From Gemmatimonadota bacterium (GTDB lineage: Bacteria > Gemmatimonadota > Gemmatimonadetes > Gemmatimonadales > Gemmatimonadaceae), in the NCBI GenBank assembly GCA_016218305.1, contig JACREJ010000039.1, positions 1 to 43,046 on the forward strand: a DNA stretch of 43,046 bases. Reading direction: 5' to 3'. Each line of letters begins with the position of its first letter. Within the stretch, counting starts at the first letter, position 1. Shown here in pieces: positions 9,387 through 18,712 of the stretch. Below the pieces are notes generated by a model, which saw only the letters and a list, made by a program, of their open reading frames with translations, searched no databases and was not told the DNA's origin. The translations under genes and the position numbers were made by a program.

Positions 9387-11504
9387 GTGGCCTCACGTCA
9401 GCGCATTTCGATCTTCAACCGCGAGCTGTCCTGGCTCGCGTTCAACGCGCGCGTGCTGCACGAGGCCGCGGACACGCGCACGCCGCTGCTGGAGCGGCTG
9501 AAGTTCCTCTCCATCGTCAGCACGAACCTCGACGAGTTCTACATGGTGCGCGTCGCGGGCGTGCGCCGGCAGGTGGCCGCCGGGTTCGGCAAGGTGGGGC
9601 GCGACGGCGTGTCGCCGGCCGAGCTGCTCGACCGCATCGACGAGCGCGTGCGCGAGATGGTGGCCGAGCAGGCGCGGATCCTCGAGGAGGAGGTGCTGCC
9701 CGAACTGGCGCAGCATGGCGTGCGGCTGCTGAGCATGGCCGACCTCGACGCGAGCGAGCGGCTGGCGGTGGACGCCTTCTTCGACTCGCAGGTCTTCCCC
9801 GTGCTCACGCCGCTGGCGGTGGATCCGGGGCATCCGTTCCCGTACATCTCCAACCTCTCGCTGTCGCTGGCGGTGGAACTGCGCGAACCGGAGACGGGGA
9901 TCGAGCACTTCGCGCGCGTGAAGGTGCCCAAGTCGCTGCCGCGCTGGGTGCCGGTGCGGTCGCTGCAATACCTGCCGCTCGAGGATCTCATCGGCGCGCA
10001 CCTCGGGCTGCTCTTCCCGGGGATGGAGATCACGGGCTATCACGCCTTTCGGATCACGCGCTTCTCGGACCTCGAGATTGCGCCGACCGAGGAGCCCGAG
10101 GACCTGCTGGCGATGATCGAAGAGCAGGTCTTCCAGCGGCGGTTCGGGGAGGTGGTGCGGCTGGAGGTCCAGCGCGGCATGCCGGCCCAGCTGCGCGCGC
10201 TGCTGCTCAGCGAGCTGCGCGAGACCGAAGACCCGGAGATGGCGCCCCTCACGGAGCGCGAGGTGCACGAGCCCGGCCGGCTGCTCGACCTCGGCGACCT
10301 CATGGCGCTCTCGACGCTCGACCTGCCCGAACTGCGCGACCCGCCCTTCGTGCCGGTGACGCCGCCGGAGCTCCGTGACGGCCGCTCGGTCTTCGACGTG
10401 CTGCGCGAACGCGACGTCCTCGTGCACCATCCGTTCGACTCGTTCCCGGCCACCGTGGAGCGCTTCCTCGACGAGGCGGCCCGCGACGAGCACGTCCTCG
10501 CCATCAAGCTGACGCTCTACCGCACGTCCGGCGACACGGCGGTGGTGCGTGCGCTCACCGAGGCGGCGCAGGCGGGCAAGCAGGTGGCCGTGCTGGTGGA
10601 GCTGCAGGCGCGCTTCGACGAGTCGAACAACATCACGTGGGCGCGCACGCTCGAGTCGTTCGGCGTCCACGTGGCGTACGGCCTGCCCGGCATGAAGACG
10701 CATGCCAAGCTGGCGCTCGTCGTGCGGCGCGAACCCGACGGGATCCGCCGCTACGTGCACATCGGCACCGGCAACTACAACTCCAAGACGGCGCGCACCT
10801 ACACCGACTTCGGCCTGCTCAGCGCCAGCGAGGCGCTCGGCGCCGACGTGTCGGAGCTGTTCAACATGCTGACCGGCTTCTCGCGGCAGCGGGAATACCG
10901 CGCGCTGCTGGTCGCGCCGGTCTCCCTGCGCGAGCGCCTCATCGGCCTCATCGATCGCGAGGCTGCCAACGCGCGCGAGGGCAAGCCGGCCCGCATCGTC
11001 GCCAAGATGAACGCCCTCGTGGATGGGCAGGTCATCGACGCGCTCTGTGAGGCGTCCAGCGCCGGCGTGGAGATGGACCTCCTGGTGCGCGGCATCTGCT
11101 GCCTGCGCCCGGGCGTGCCCGGCGAGTCGGAGCGCATCCGCGCGGTGAGTGTCGTGGGACGGTTCCTCGAACATTCGCGCCTCTGGCGCTTCGAGAACGG
11201 CGGCGACCCGGAATACTACCTGGGCTCGGCCGACTGGATGCCGCGCAACCTCGACCGCCGCGTGGAGGCGATGGTGCCGATTCTCGATCGTGCGCTGCAT
11301 CCGCGGCTCGAGGCGGTGCTCAACGTTTTCCTGGCGGACAATCGTCAGGCGTGGGACCTGCACGCCGACGGCACATGGGTGCAGCGTCGCGCCGGTGACG
11401 ACGCCGAGCACGCCTCGCACCAGCGACTGTTGCGCGAGTCGTGGGGGATGACGCGCACGTCCGGGCCGGGGCGCGAGGTGCCGGTGGTCGTCACCGCCGA
11501 CTGA
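9387..11504 (+). CDS. ppk: polyphosphate kinase 1
   Basis: A 705-residue PPK1, which polymerises the ATP gamma-phosphate into polyphosphate. The N-terminal domain begins ISIFNRELSWLAFNARVLHEA. The head domain follows, then two HKD-type phospholipase-D-like domains. The autophosphorylated histidine is His439 (KTHAKLAL) and the second is His596 (HSRLWRFENGG), close to E. coli His435 and His592. The frame is open well upstream into pit; GTG 9387 is the start that gives the usual N-terminus and follows pit by 26 bp. The last codons lie in a 31-bp direct duplication. It ends 61 bp from the convergent exopolyphosphatase gene. Confidence 0.96.
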   Translation: MASRQRISIFNRELSWLAFNARVLHEAADTRTPLLERLKFLSIVSTNLDEFYMVRVAGVRRQVAAGFGKVGRDGVSPAELLDRIDERVREMVAEQARILEEEVLPELAQHGVRLLSMADLDASERLAVDAFFDSQVFPVLTPLAVDPGHPFPYISNLSLSLAVELREPETGIEHFARVKVPKSLPRWVPVRSLQYLPLEDLIGAHLGLLFPGMEITGYHAFRITRFSDLEIAPTEEPEDLLAMIEEQVFQRRFGEVVRLEVQRGMPAQLRALLLSELRETEDPEMAPLTEREVHEPGRLLDLGDLMALSTLDLPELRDPPFVPVTPPELRDGRSVFDVLRERDVLVHHPFDSFPATVERFLDEAARDEHVLAIKLTLYRTSGDTAVVRALTEAAQAGKQVAVLVELQARFDESNNITWARTLESFGVHVAYGLPGMKTHAKLALVVRREPDGIRRYVHIGTGNYNSKTARTYTDFGLLSASEALGADVSELFNMLTGFSRQREYRALLVAPVSLRERLIGLIDREAANAREGKPARIVAKMNALVDGQVIDALCEASSAGVEMDLLVRGICCLRPGVPGESERIRAVSVVGRFLEHSRLWRFENGGDPEYYLGSADWMPRNLDRRVEAMVPILDRALHPRLEAVLNVFLADNRQAWDLHADGTWVQRRAGDDAEHASHQRLLRESWGMTRTSGPGREVPVVVTAD

Positions 11505-11542
11505 TCAACCGCCGGTGGTCGTCACCGCCGGCGGATCAACCC
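11481..11542. repeat. 31-bp tandem duplication across the ppk stop codon
   Basis: CCGGTGGTCGTCACCGCCG followed by (A/G)C(T/G)GATCAACC occurs at 11481 and again at 11512. The first copy contains the last ppk codons and its TGA at 11502-11504; the second is intergenic, before the ppx stop. The second copy carries two substitutions, one of which changes TGA to GGA, so the duplication is not recent or has been selected. Confidence 0.85.
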
Positions 11543-11565
11543 CCAGACGACGTCCCCCCCGGCCG

Positions 11566-13188
11566 TCACTCGCTGTCGGCGCCTTCCACGACGGAACCGT
11601 CGGGCGCGACGATCTCGACCGGCGCGCCGGCCACCTCCTCCAGCAGCCCCTTCTTGCGGGCGGCGCCCCACAGTTCGAGCCGCATGGAGGGCGCCATGTC
11701 GCTCTGGTGCGCGGTGATGCGCAGCGCCCGGCGCAGCCAGCGCACGCGCACGCGCTCCACGGCGGCCGCATGCCCGCGGTCGAAGCCGTCCGCCACGCGC
11801 AGGATCGCGGCGAGCCGCTGGATGCGCATGCGCGTGGCGCGGTCGAGCGCGCCGTACTCCGCGTGCTTCACCCGGTCCGGCGCCGAACCGCGGTGGTAGC
11901 GCGCCACGTGCGCGACCACCGTCTGTTCGTCGGGCGTCATCCCGAGGAAGTCGGCGTGCTGGATGAGATGGAACGAGTGCTTGTGGTGCTTCTGGTAGTT
12001 GATGTGGTAGCCCACATCGTGCAGCAGCGCCGCATCGCTCAGGACCGGCCGGTCGGTCGGCACGCAGCCGAGGCGCGCGCCGAGCGAGTCGAAGAGCTGC
12101 AGCGCGAGGCGCTGCACCTGCCGGGCGTGCGGCTCCTCGTAGTGGCAGCGTTCGGCAAACTCCCGCACCGAGCGCTCGCGCGCCTCGCCCGGATCGCTCA
12201 CCACCGGCGCCACCCGTGCCGTCTCGAGCAGCAGGCCCTCGCGGATGCCGTACGCCGACGCCACAAAGCCGCGCGGCTCGAGGCGCGCGCCGACCTCGGC
12301 GGCGACGGCCAGCCCGGCGAGGATGATGTCCGCGCGCGCCACGTTGAGGCCGGGGACGGCGAGCCGCTCGGTTGGCGTGAGCTCCTGCAGCAGCTCGAGC
12401 AGGTGCTCGATCTCGTGCCACGGCATGCGTGTGCCGTGCACCGAGTGCGCCACGCGGATGCCCTGACGGGCGAGCACCATGCCCGCGAGGTTCGTGAAGG
12501 TGCCACCGGAGCCGATGAGCTCGGCGCCGCGCCAGTCGCGCACAGGGAGCACGCGCCGGATGTCGTCGCGGATCGCCTTGCGCAGCTTCCTGACGCCCTT
12601 CGGCGCCGGCCGGTCCAGGAGGTACTGCTCGGTGAGCCGCACAGCGCCGAACGGGAGCGATACATAGCGTTCGACGATGCCCTCGGCGGCGAGCGCGAAC
12701 TCCACGGATCCGCCGCCGATGTCCATGACGACGGCGCGGCCACGGCCGAGGTCGAAGTGGGCGAGCGCGCTGCGGAAGGCGAGGCGGGCCTCTTCCTCGC
12801 CGTCGAGGATGCGCACGCGGAGGCCCGCCACTTCCCGCACCTGGCGCAGGAATGCGGCACCGTTGGACGCGCCGCGCACCGCGGAGGTGGCCACCGCCTC
12901 GACGCGCTTGCATCCCAGCTGCCGGGCGAGCGTGGCCATGCGGGTGAGCGCCTCGAGCGCGAGCCGCATCGGCTCCTCGCCGAGCGCGCCCGTCTCGTGC
13001 AACCCCGCCTGCAGGCGCGGGGCGGCCTTCATCTCGTCGATGACGCGGATGGCGCCGTTGGACGAAACGTCGGCGACGATCTGCCGGATCGAATTCGAGC
13101 CGATGTCGATGGCCGCGTAGCGCTGCGTGCCGTCCTCGCGCGCAGCGCGCGAGGGCGGGGTGTGGAGACGCAGCGGGGTCGAGGTCAT
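11566..13188 (-). CDS. ppx: Ppx/GppA-family exopolyphosphatase with C-terminal HD domain
   Basis: A 540-residue member of the ASKHA fold. The N-terminal phosphate-binding loop is AAIDIGSNSIRQIVADV (about 24-40) and the second glycine-rich loop is VVMDIGGGSVEFAL (about 154-167). The C-terminal third has an HD-type domain, with LLHDVGYHINYQKHHKHS near 385-402 and LRVADGFDRGHA near 475. It would remove terminal phosphates from polyphosphate; members can also hydrolyse pppGpp, and I cannot tell these apart. It is the last gene of the pst-phoU operon (62 bp after phoU) and faces ppk, giving opposed synthesis and breakdown genes. Confidence 0.93.
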   Translation of the reverse strand: MTSTPLRLHTPPSRAAREDGTQRYAAIDIGSNSIRQIVADVSSNGAIRVIDEMKAAPRLQAGLHETGALGEEPMRLALEALTRMATLARQLGCKRVEAVATSAVRGASNGAAFLRQVREVAGLRVRILDGEEEARLAFRSALAHFDLGRGRAVVMDIGGGSVEFALAAEGIVERYVSLPFGAVRLTEQYLLDRPAPKGVRKLRKAIRDDIRRVLPVRDWRGAELIGSGGTFTNLAGMVLARQGIRVAHSVHGTRMPWHEIEHLLELLQELTPTERLAVPGLNVARADIILAGLAVAAEVGARLEPRGFVASAYGIREGLLLETARVAPVVSDPGEARERSVREFAERCHYEEPHARQVQRLALQLFDSLGARLGCVPTDRPVLSDAALLHDVGYHINYQKHHKHSFHLIQHADFLGMTPDEQTVVAHVARYHRGSAPDRVKHAEYGALDRATRMRIQRLAAILRVADGFDRGHAAAVERVRVRWLRRALRITAHQSDMAPSMRLELWGAARKKGLLEEVAGAPVEIVAPDGSVVEGADSE

Positions 13189-13250
13189 GCGGGCGGCTCC
13201 CGGCTCGGGGATATCCCCAACGCTAATGCCCGCCGCTCCGCGGGGAAACC

Positions 13251-13943
13251 TCAGGACGCGTGATCTTCGGCGTGGTGCTTGATCTGCTTGCCTTCGGCGA
13301 GGAAGACGGCGTCCTCGCTGATGTTCGTGGCGAGGTCGGCGACGCGCTCGAGGTTGCGGCTGACCAGCAGCAGCTCGAGGCCGGGATTGATCGTGCGCGG
13401 ATCGGACATCATGTGCGTGAGCTGCACGCGGAACAGCGCTCCGTGCATCGCGTCCACGTCGTCATCGCGACGGCAGACGTCGCGGCCCAGCGTGCCGTCG
13501 GCGCGCACGAAGGCGTCGATCGCGTCGGCGAGCATGCCCCGCACGCGCTCCGCCATCTCGGCCATGGAACGCTCGGGCGTCACGCGCGTCGGGAGCTCGT
13601 GCAGCCGCAGGGCGCATTGCGCGATGTTCACCGCGTGGTCGCCGACGCGCTCGAGGTCGCTCGTCACCTTGATGGCGCTGACGAGGAACCGGAGATCGCG
13701 CGCCATCGGCTGCTGCAGGGCGAGCAATTCCACGGCGAGCTGCTCGACGTCGAGCTCCATCTGGTCGATCTCGCGGTCGGCCTCGATGACAGCCTGCGCC
13801 TTCCCCGTGTCGCGCGTGAGGAGCGCATCCACGGCGAGCGCCACCAGTTCTTCGGCGCGCGCGGACATGGCGAGGAGGCGCTGCTTGAGCTCGCCCAGCT
13901 GGTCGTGAAAATGCCGGAATCCGGCGGTGGGCTCGGCGGTCAT
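13251..13943 (-). CDS. phoU: PhoU, phosphate signalling regulator
   Basis: A 230-residue helical protein made of two PhoU repeats. It opens with [26 protein letters not shown]-type helices, and the metal-binding D/ExxxD motifs include [12 protein letters not shown] and, in the second half, DDDVDAMHG. PhoU couples Pst transporter state to PhoR and restrains the Pho response when phosphate is ample. The ATG at 13943 overlaps the stop of the upstream pstB in ATGA, which fixes the start even though the frame is open further upstream. It is followed by ppx, so the operon joins uptake, signalling and polyphosphate turnover. Confidence 0.95.
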   Translation of the reverse strand: MTAEPTAGFRHFHDQLGELKQRLLAMSARAEELVALAVDALLTRDTGKAQAVIEADREIDQMELDVEQLAVELLALQQPMARDLRFLVSAIKVTSDLERVGDHAVNIAQCALRLHELPTRVTPERSMAEMAERVRGMLADAIDAFVRADGTLGRDVCRRDDDVDAMHGALFRVQLTHMMSDPRTINPGLELLLVSRNLERVADLATNISEDAVFLAEGKQIKHHAEDHAS

Positions 13944-14746
13944 CCAAATCTCCCGGTGATGTACGCTTCGGTGCGCTCTTCGCGGGGGGCCGTGAAGAGC
14001 TGGTCGGTGGGGCCGTATTCGATGAGCTGGCCCAGGTAGAAGAACGCCGTCCGGTCGGACACGCGCCCCGCCTGCTGCAGGTTGTGCGTCACGATGACGA
14101 TGGTGAGCTCCTTCTTCAGTTCCCACAAGAGCTCCTCGATCCGCTGCGTCGCAATGGGATCGAGCGCCGAGGCAGGCTCGTCGAGGAGCAACACTTCAGG
14201 TTCGTTGGCCAGCGCCCGCGCGATGCACAGCCGCTGCTGCTGGCCGCCCGAGAGGCCGAGGGCGCTGGTGCGGAGGCGGTCCTTGACCTCGTCCCAGAGC
14301 GCGGCGCGGCGGAGCGCCTGCTCCACGATCTCGTCGAGCTCGCTGCGCGACGGCCGGCGGTTGAGGCGCGGCCCCCACGCGACGTTGTCGTAGATGGACT
14401 TCGGGAACGGATTCGAGCGCTGGAAGACCATGCCGATGCGCTGGCGCAGCTGCACGACGTCGAGTCGCCGGTCCAGCACGTCCTCACCATCGAGCAGGAT
14501 GCGGCCGGTGCTCCGCGTCCCCGGCAGGAGGTCGTGCATCCGGTTGATGCTGCGCAGAAACGTGCTCTTGCCGCATCCCGACGGGCCGATGAGCGCCGTC
14601 ACCTCGCGCGGCACGAGGTTGAGCGAGATGTCGAAGAGTGCCTGCTTGGCGCCGTACCAGAACGAGAAGTTCTCGACGGCCACCGCGCCGACCTGGGGCA
14701 CGCCGGTGGCGTTGCCGGCGCGCGTGACAGGGCTCTGGTCGGTCAT
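13940..14746 (-). CDS. pstB: PstB, phosphate ABC transporter ATPase (second copy)
   Basis: A 268-residue ABC ATPase. Walker [10 protein letters not shown] is near 53-61, the signature [15 protein letters not shown] near 165 and Walker [14 protein letters not shown] near 185. PstB-specific [18 protein letters not shown] follows the Q-loop, and the protein ends with EAYITGRFG. It energises PstCA import of phosphate. The start at 14746 overlaps the preceding pstB stop by ATGA. It is closer than its neighbour to typical PstB in the Q-loop region. Two pstB genes in tandem are uncommon and may give alternative or mixed ATPase dimers. Confidence 0.95.
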   Translation of the reverse strand: MTDQSPVTRAGNATGVPQVGAVAVENFSFWYGAKQALFDISLNLVPREVTALIGPSGCGKSTFLRSINRMHDLLPGTRSTGRILLDGEDVLDRRLDVVQLRQRIGMVFQRSNPFPKSIYDNVAWGPRLNRRPSRSELDEIVEQALRRAALWDEVKDRLRTSALGLSGGQQQRLCIARALANEPEVLLLDEPASALDPIATQRIEELLWELKKELTIVIVTHNLQQAGRVSDRTAFFYLGQLIEYGPTDQLFTAPREERTEAYITGRFG

Positions 14747-15573
14747 CCGAACCGCCCGGTGATATAGGCCTCGGTCCGCTCGTCCGCGGGCGAGGTGAAC
14801 ATGCGCGAGGTCGGCGCCACTTCCACCAGGTCGCCCATCAGCATGAACGCCGTGCGGTCGGAGACGCGCGCCGCCTGCTGCATGTTGTGCGTCACGATGA
14901 CGACGGTGACGTCGCCGCGCAGCTCGTAGACGAGTTCCTCGATCTTCTGCGTGCTGAGCGGGTCGAGCGAGGCCGTGGGCTCGTCGAGGAGCAGCACGCG
15001 TGGCCTGGTCGCGAGGGCGCGCGCGATGCACAGCCGCTGCTGCTGGCCGCCCGAGAGCGCCATGGCGCTGTCGTTCAGCCGGTCCTTCACTTCGTCCCAG
15101 AGCGCCGCGCGGCGCAGCGCCCACTCGGCGATTTCGTGCTGTTCGGTCCGCGAGGGCGCGCCGCTGCCTGCGGCACGGAAGCCGGCGGTGACGTTGTCGC
15201 GGATGGACATGGTGGGGACCGGCGTCGGGCGCTGGAAGACCATGCCGATGCGGCGGCGCACCTCGATGGGGTTCACGCCTCGATCGTAGATGTCCTTGCC
15301 GTCGAGCCGCACCTCGCCCTCGACCCGGGCCGTCACGACGGTCTCGTGCATGCGGTTCAGGCAGCGCAGGAGCGTGCTCTTGCCGCACCCGGAGGGGCCG
15401 ATGATCGCCGTCACCTGGCCCTCGAGGAAGTCCAGACTCACGTCGCGGACGGCGCGCGTCGGGCCAAAGAAGGCGTCCAGCGCGCGCACGGAGACGAGCG
15501 CGGTGGGCGCGGGGGCCGCCACCGCGGTCGCCGCGGCGTCCGTGGCGCGCACCTGCGGCTCAGTCGTGGCCAT
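14743..15573 (-). CDS. pstB: PstB paralogue, phosphate ABC transporter ATPase (first copy)
   Basis: A 276-residue ABC ATPase with all motifs intact: Walker [10 protein letters not shown] (about 62-70), signature [15 protein letters not shown], Walker [14 protein letters not shown], and the same EAYITGRFG ending as the next gene. An Ala-rich N-terminal extension of about 30 residues precedes the fold. The Q-loop region reads [16 protein letters not shown], diverged from the FQ(K/R)xxPFPxSIY of most PstB proteins. ATG 15573 overlaps the pstA end by 14 bases. The frame remains open upstream, but that part lies within pstA and is not conserved. It arose by duplication with its downstream neighbour. 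Confidence 0.93.
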   Translation of the reverse strand: MATTEPQVRATDAAATAVAAPAPTALVSVRALDAFFGPTRAVRDVSLDFLEGQVTAIIGPSGCGKSTLLRCLNRMHETVVTARVEGEVRLDGKDIYDRGVNPIEVRRRIGMVFQRPTPVPTMSIRDNVTAGFRAAGSGAPSRTEQHEIAEWALRRAALWDEVKDRLNDSAMALSGGQQQRLCIARALATRPRVLLLDEPTASLDPLSTQKIEELVYELRGDVTVVIVTHNMQQAARVSDRTAFMLMGDLVEVAPTSRMFTSPADERTEAYITGRFG

Positions 15574-16426
15574 GGCCGAACCGGGAGCGGGTGACAAAGC
15601 GGGCAATGAGGCTGATGACAAGGACGAGGGCGAGGAGGACGAGCGCGCCGGCCCAGGCCAGCGAGTGCCACTCCTCGTACGGACTGATGGCATACGAGAA
15701 GATCTGCAGGGGGAGCGCGCTGATCGGCTGCGTGAGCGACGTGGACCAGAACTGGTTGCCGAACGCCGTGAAGAGCAGGGGGGCCGTCTCGCCGGCGATG
15801 CGCGCCACGGCGACGAGCGCGCCGGTGACGATGCCGGGGAGCGCCGTGCGCAGCACCACCGTGAGCGACGTGCGCCAGCGCGGGTACCCCAGCGCGAGGG
15901 CCGCCTCGCGCAGCGAGTTGGGGACCAGGCGGATCATCTCCTCGGTGGCGCGCGCAACGAGCGGGATCATCATCACGGCCAGGGCAATGCCGCCGGCAAG
16001 CGCCGAGAAGTGCTTGACCGGGCGGACCAGGAACTGCCAGGCGAAGATGCCGACGACGATGGAGGGGAGGCCGTTCAGCACATCGGAGAGGAAGCGGACA
16101 ACCGAGGCGAGGCGCCCCCCGCGGTGCTCCGCGAGGTACATGCCGGCGCCGATTCCCACGGGCAGGCCGATGGCCGACGCGATGGCGATGAGCATCATCG
16201 TGCCGGCGAGCGCATTCGCCATGCCGCCGCCCGACTCGCCGACGGGCTTGGGCATCGCCGTGAAGAACGCCCAGTTGAGCGAGCTCGCCCCCTGCTTGAG
16301 CAGCAGGCCGAGGATGAGGACTAGCGGCAGCGTCGCCAGGAGCGCCGCCAGCACCGTGAGGGCGATCATCGCGGCGCTGCGTGCGCGCCTTGCGCGAATG
16401 GACCGCCGGGGTGCGCGGCTGGTCAT
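15560..16426 (-). CDS. pstA: PstA, phosphate ABC transporter permease
   Basis: A 288-residue inner-membrane permease with six predicted membrane spans. The EAA loop lies near [20 protein letters not shown], and the N-terminal half has the [15 protein letters not shown] stretch typical of PstA. With PstC it forms the transmembrane channel for high-affinity phosphate uptake. ATG 16426 overlaps the pstC stop (ATGA). An earlier in-frame ATG inside pstC is less likely. It is followed by two pstB genes. Confidence 0.95.
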   Translation of the reverse strand: MTSRAPRRSIRARRARSAAMIALTVLAALLATLPLVLILGLLLKQGASSLNWAFFTAMPKPVGESGGGMANALAGTMMLIAIASAIGLPVGIGAGMYLAEHRGGRLASVVRFLSDVLNGLPSIVVGIFAWQFLVRPVKHFSALAGGIALAVMMIPLVARATEEMIRLVPNSLREAALALGYPRWRTSLTVVLRTALPGIVTGALVAVARIAGETAPLLFTAFGNQFWSTSLTQPISALPLQIFSYAISPYEEWHSLAWAGALVLLALVLVISLIARFVTRSRFGHGHD

Positions 16427-17361
16427 GCCTGCCCCCGCCGTTCGACGCGCCACACCAGCCAGCGCGCGATGATGTTCACCACGAGCGTGATGGCGAGGAG
16501 CACCGCACCGACCGCCATCAGCGCCGACAGGTGCATGTCATTGGTGGCCTCGGAGAACTCGTTGGCGATCACCGACGCCATCGTGTAGCCGGGGGCGAAG
16601 AGCGAGGACGAGATCTCGTGGCGGTTGCCGATGACCATCGTCACCGCCATCGTCTCGCCCAGCGCACGCCCGAGGCCGAGGATGACGCCGCCCATCACGC
16701 CCGAGCTCGCGTAGGGGAGGACGGCGCCCCAGATCATCTCCCAGCGCGTGGCCCCCAGCGCCAGCGCCGCCTCGCGCTGCGAGCGGGGGACGGCCATGAG
16801 CACTTCGCGCGTCACCGAGCTGATGTACGGCAGCACCATGATCGCGAGGATGAGCCCGGCGGCGAGCATCGAGGGGCCGTAGGCCGGTCCCGAGAAGAGC
16901 GGGGTGTCGCCGAGGTGCAGCCGGTCGGCGAGGAAGGGCATCACGTGCTCGCGCAGGAACGGCACGAGTACGAAGATGCCCCACAGGCCGTAGACCACGC
17001 TGGGAATCGCGGCCAGCAGGTCGACGAGGAAGGCGACGGGCTGGCGCAGCCAGGGCGGGGCGAACTCGGAGAGGAAGATCGCGACGCCAATGGCCAGCGG
17101 TGTGGCGATGAGCAGCGCGAGCAGCGACGACACGAGGGTGCCGTAGATCGCCGGCGCCGCGCCGAATACGCCGTTCACCGCGTCCCATTCGCTCGAGGTG
17201 AGAAAGCCGAGGTGGAACGCCTTCAACGCCGGCCATGCCGCCACCACCACTTCGATGGCCAGCAGGACAAGCAGGAGCGGAATGCTCAGCGCGAACGCGG
17301 TCGTCGTGAACCGGTAGATGCGGTCGCCGACCGAGGCGCCATGGAGCTGCGTGGATGCCAA
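16423..17361 (-). CDS. pstC: PstC, phosphate ABC transporter permease
   Basis: A 312-residue permease. A first membrane span (about 22-43) is followed by the periplasmic SSEWDAVNGVFGAAPAIYGTLVSS segment characteristic of PstC, then five further spans. The coupling EAA loop is [23 protein letters not shown]. It pairs with PstA. It is the first gene of pstC-pstA-pstB-pstB-phoU-ppx. The region upstream carries a TGTMACGG direct repeat at 17450, likely the PhoB site for the operon. Unusually, pstS is not next to it: a porin gene lies between. Confidence 0.95.
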   Translation of the reverse strand: MASTQLHGASVGDRIYRFTTTAFALSIPLLLVLLAIEVVVAAWPALKAFHLGFLTSSEWDAVNGVFGAAPAIYGTLVSSLLALLIATPLAIGVAIFLSEFAPPWLRQPVAFLVDLLAAIPSVVYGLWGIFVLVPFLREHVMPFLADRLHLGDTPLFSGPAYGPSMLAAGLILAIMVLPYISSVTREVLMAVPRSQREAALALGATRWEMIWGAVLPYASSGVMGGVILGLGRALGETMAVTMVIGNRHEISSSLFAPGYTMASVIANEFSEATNDMHLSALMAVGAVLLAITLVVNIIARWLVWRVERRGQA

Positions 17362-17449
17362 GGGATTCCGAAAAGAAGGAGAGGGCAGCGGATGCCTCCG
17401 CCGCCCTCCCTAATCTTGGTCGTTTCGAGTCACCGTGTCGTGCCGGCCG

Positions 17450-17471
17450 TGTAACGGAATTGTCACGGTCG
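17450..17471. promoter_or_regulatory. candidate Pho box upstream of pstC
   Basis: TGTAACGGAAT (17450-17460) is followed immediately by TGTCACGGTCG (17461-17471), an 11-bp direct repeat with seven of the first eight bases equal. An 11-bp repeat with a TGTCA-type half-site is the architecture of PhoB/PhoP operators. It lies about 90 bp upstream of pstC. Matching repeats occur at 19846 and 22990. The half-sites read forward on the plus strand, opposite to pstC transcription. Confidence 0.6.
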
Positions 17472-17504
17472 ACGGACGGCCCGGAGCGAGGTGCCCGGAG
17501 CTTG

Positions 17505-18623
17505 CTAGTAGTTCGCTACGAACCGGAGCTGGAACATCTTGGACGGGGCGATCGTGGCGGCGGGAACGGTGCCCAGCGTCTCCTGATAGTCGAGCGCCAC
17601 CTGCGCGCGCTTGTTCGGGACCAGGTCGAGGATGAGCGAACCCTCGAACAGGTGGTTCGACTGCGACAGGTCGGTGTTGGGGGTGACTGCGTCGTAACGC
17701 AGGAGGACGCTGAGCGGCGACTTCGACTTGCTGTCGAGCAACTGCATGGGCCGGAAGACGGCGAGGCCGGAAATCAGGCGGCCCGTGACGTCGGCAACCG
17801 ACCGCGGCGAGGCCGTGGTGTTGGCGCCGCTCTCCACGCCATCAAGGCGCTGCGAGTACCCCGCGGCCAGCACGAGGCGCGGGTCCTTGATGCCGGCCCA
17901 GACGCCGAAGCGGTTCTTCGTCAGGCCCTCGCCCACGGCGCCCACCTGACCGGCGCCGCCCTGCACGAACTTGCTGGCTCCCTGGTTCACGTCGATCCAG
18001 GGCGAGACGGTCAGTGTCGTGAGCAGGCCGTGCGTGCCGGCCGCGAGGGGGGTCAGCGTCAGGCGCGCCGCGTAGCTCTTGAAGCGATCGCTCTCCGGAT
18101 TGGCGTAGCCGTTGCCGTTGGTCACCACGGCATACAGTTCGCCCTTCTTCTTCGGGAAGTTCAGCTGTGTTGCGAGTCCCACGTCGGCGGACGAGAAGTA
18201 GCCGAACCGCTCCGTCGACGCCGTGCCCATCCAGCGCGGCCAGAACGTCTCGTGATGCTCGATGGTCACCGTTTGCAGCGCGCCCGCGCGCACGAGGCTG
18301 CTCCAGCCGGTCTTGCTGGCTGGCCGGTCGTACTGCAGATAGGCGTACTTGATGCGAAAGACGTAGCCGACGCCGCTCTGCTGCGGCGAGATGTCGGGCG
18401 TCACCCGAATGGAAAGGCGGTCGGCCACCGGCATCCGGAAGTTCAGGTAGGCGCGCTCGAGGTCGAATCGGTTGGCGCCCTTGGCCTCTGGATTGGTACG
18501 GACGCTGAAGGCGCCGAACATGATGCCGGAGAAGTCGAGTTTGGAGGCCGGGGCGGACTGTGCCGCCAGTGCCGACGGCAGGGCAATGGCGGCGAGCAGG
18601 ACGGCACGATGCAAGATGGACAT
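17505..18623 (-). CDS. outer-membrane porin, phosphate-selective (OprP/OprO-like) type
   Basis: A 372-residue protein with a cleavable signal peptide (MSILHRAVLLAAIALPSALAAQ). It then has alternating amphipathic strands such as FDLERAYLNFRMPVADRLSIRVTPD, the pattern of 16-strand phosphate-selective porins, and ends in an aromatic-terminal strand (MFQLRFVANY). The C-terminal Y is usual for BAM-assembled barrels. It sits between pstS and pstC on the same strand, so it probably passes phosphate across the outer membrane to PstS. The assignment to phosphate rests on context and fold pattern, not on identified anion-binding residues. The start at 18623 is chosen for its signal peptide. Confidence 0.8.
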   Translation of the reverse strand: MSILHRAVLLAAIALPSALAAQSAPASKLDFSGIMFGAFSVRTNPEAKGANRFDLERAYLNFRMPVADRLSIRVTPDISPQQSGVGYVFRIKYAYLQYDRPASKTGWSSLVRAGALQTVTIEHHETFWPRWMGTASTERFGYFSSADVGLATQLNFPKKKGELYAVVTNGNGYANPESDRFKSYAARLTLTPLAAGTHGLLTTLTVSPWIDVNQGASKFVQGGAGQVGAVGEGLTKNRFGVWAGIKDPRLVLAAGYSQRLDGVESGANTTASPRSVADVTGRLISGLAVFRPMQLLDSKSKSPLSVLLRYDAVTPNTDLSQSNHLFEGSLILDLVPNKRAQVALDYQETLGTVPAATIAPSKMFQLRFVANY

Positions 18624-18669
18624 GGAGGGTGTTGGGGTATGGTCGGTGGGATGGCTGGGGGCCACGACC

Positions 18670-18710
18670 GCAGCGAGTCGGCGGACGGGGCGCCCAACCC
18701 GGCTCGCTGC
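18670..18710 (-). terminator. hairpin between pstS and the porin gene
   Basis: GCAGCGAG (18670-18677) and CTCGCTGC (18703-18710) form an 8-bp perfect stem just after the pstS stop, with further GC pairing inside. No T-run follows, so it is more likely an attenuator or mRNA 3' stabiliser that raises PstS level over the porin than a full terminator. Confidence 0.45.
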
Positions 18711-18712
18711 GT

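Noticed and set aside
9393-11420. 675-codon minus-strand frame over ppk
   Set aside because: Antisense shadow of ppk with an Arg/His/Leu/Val/Glu-biased composition and no domain.
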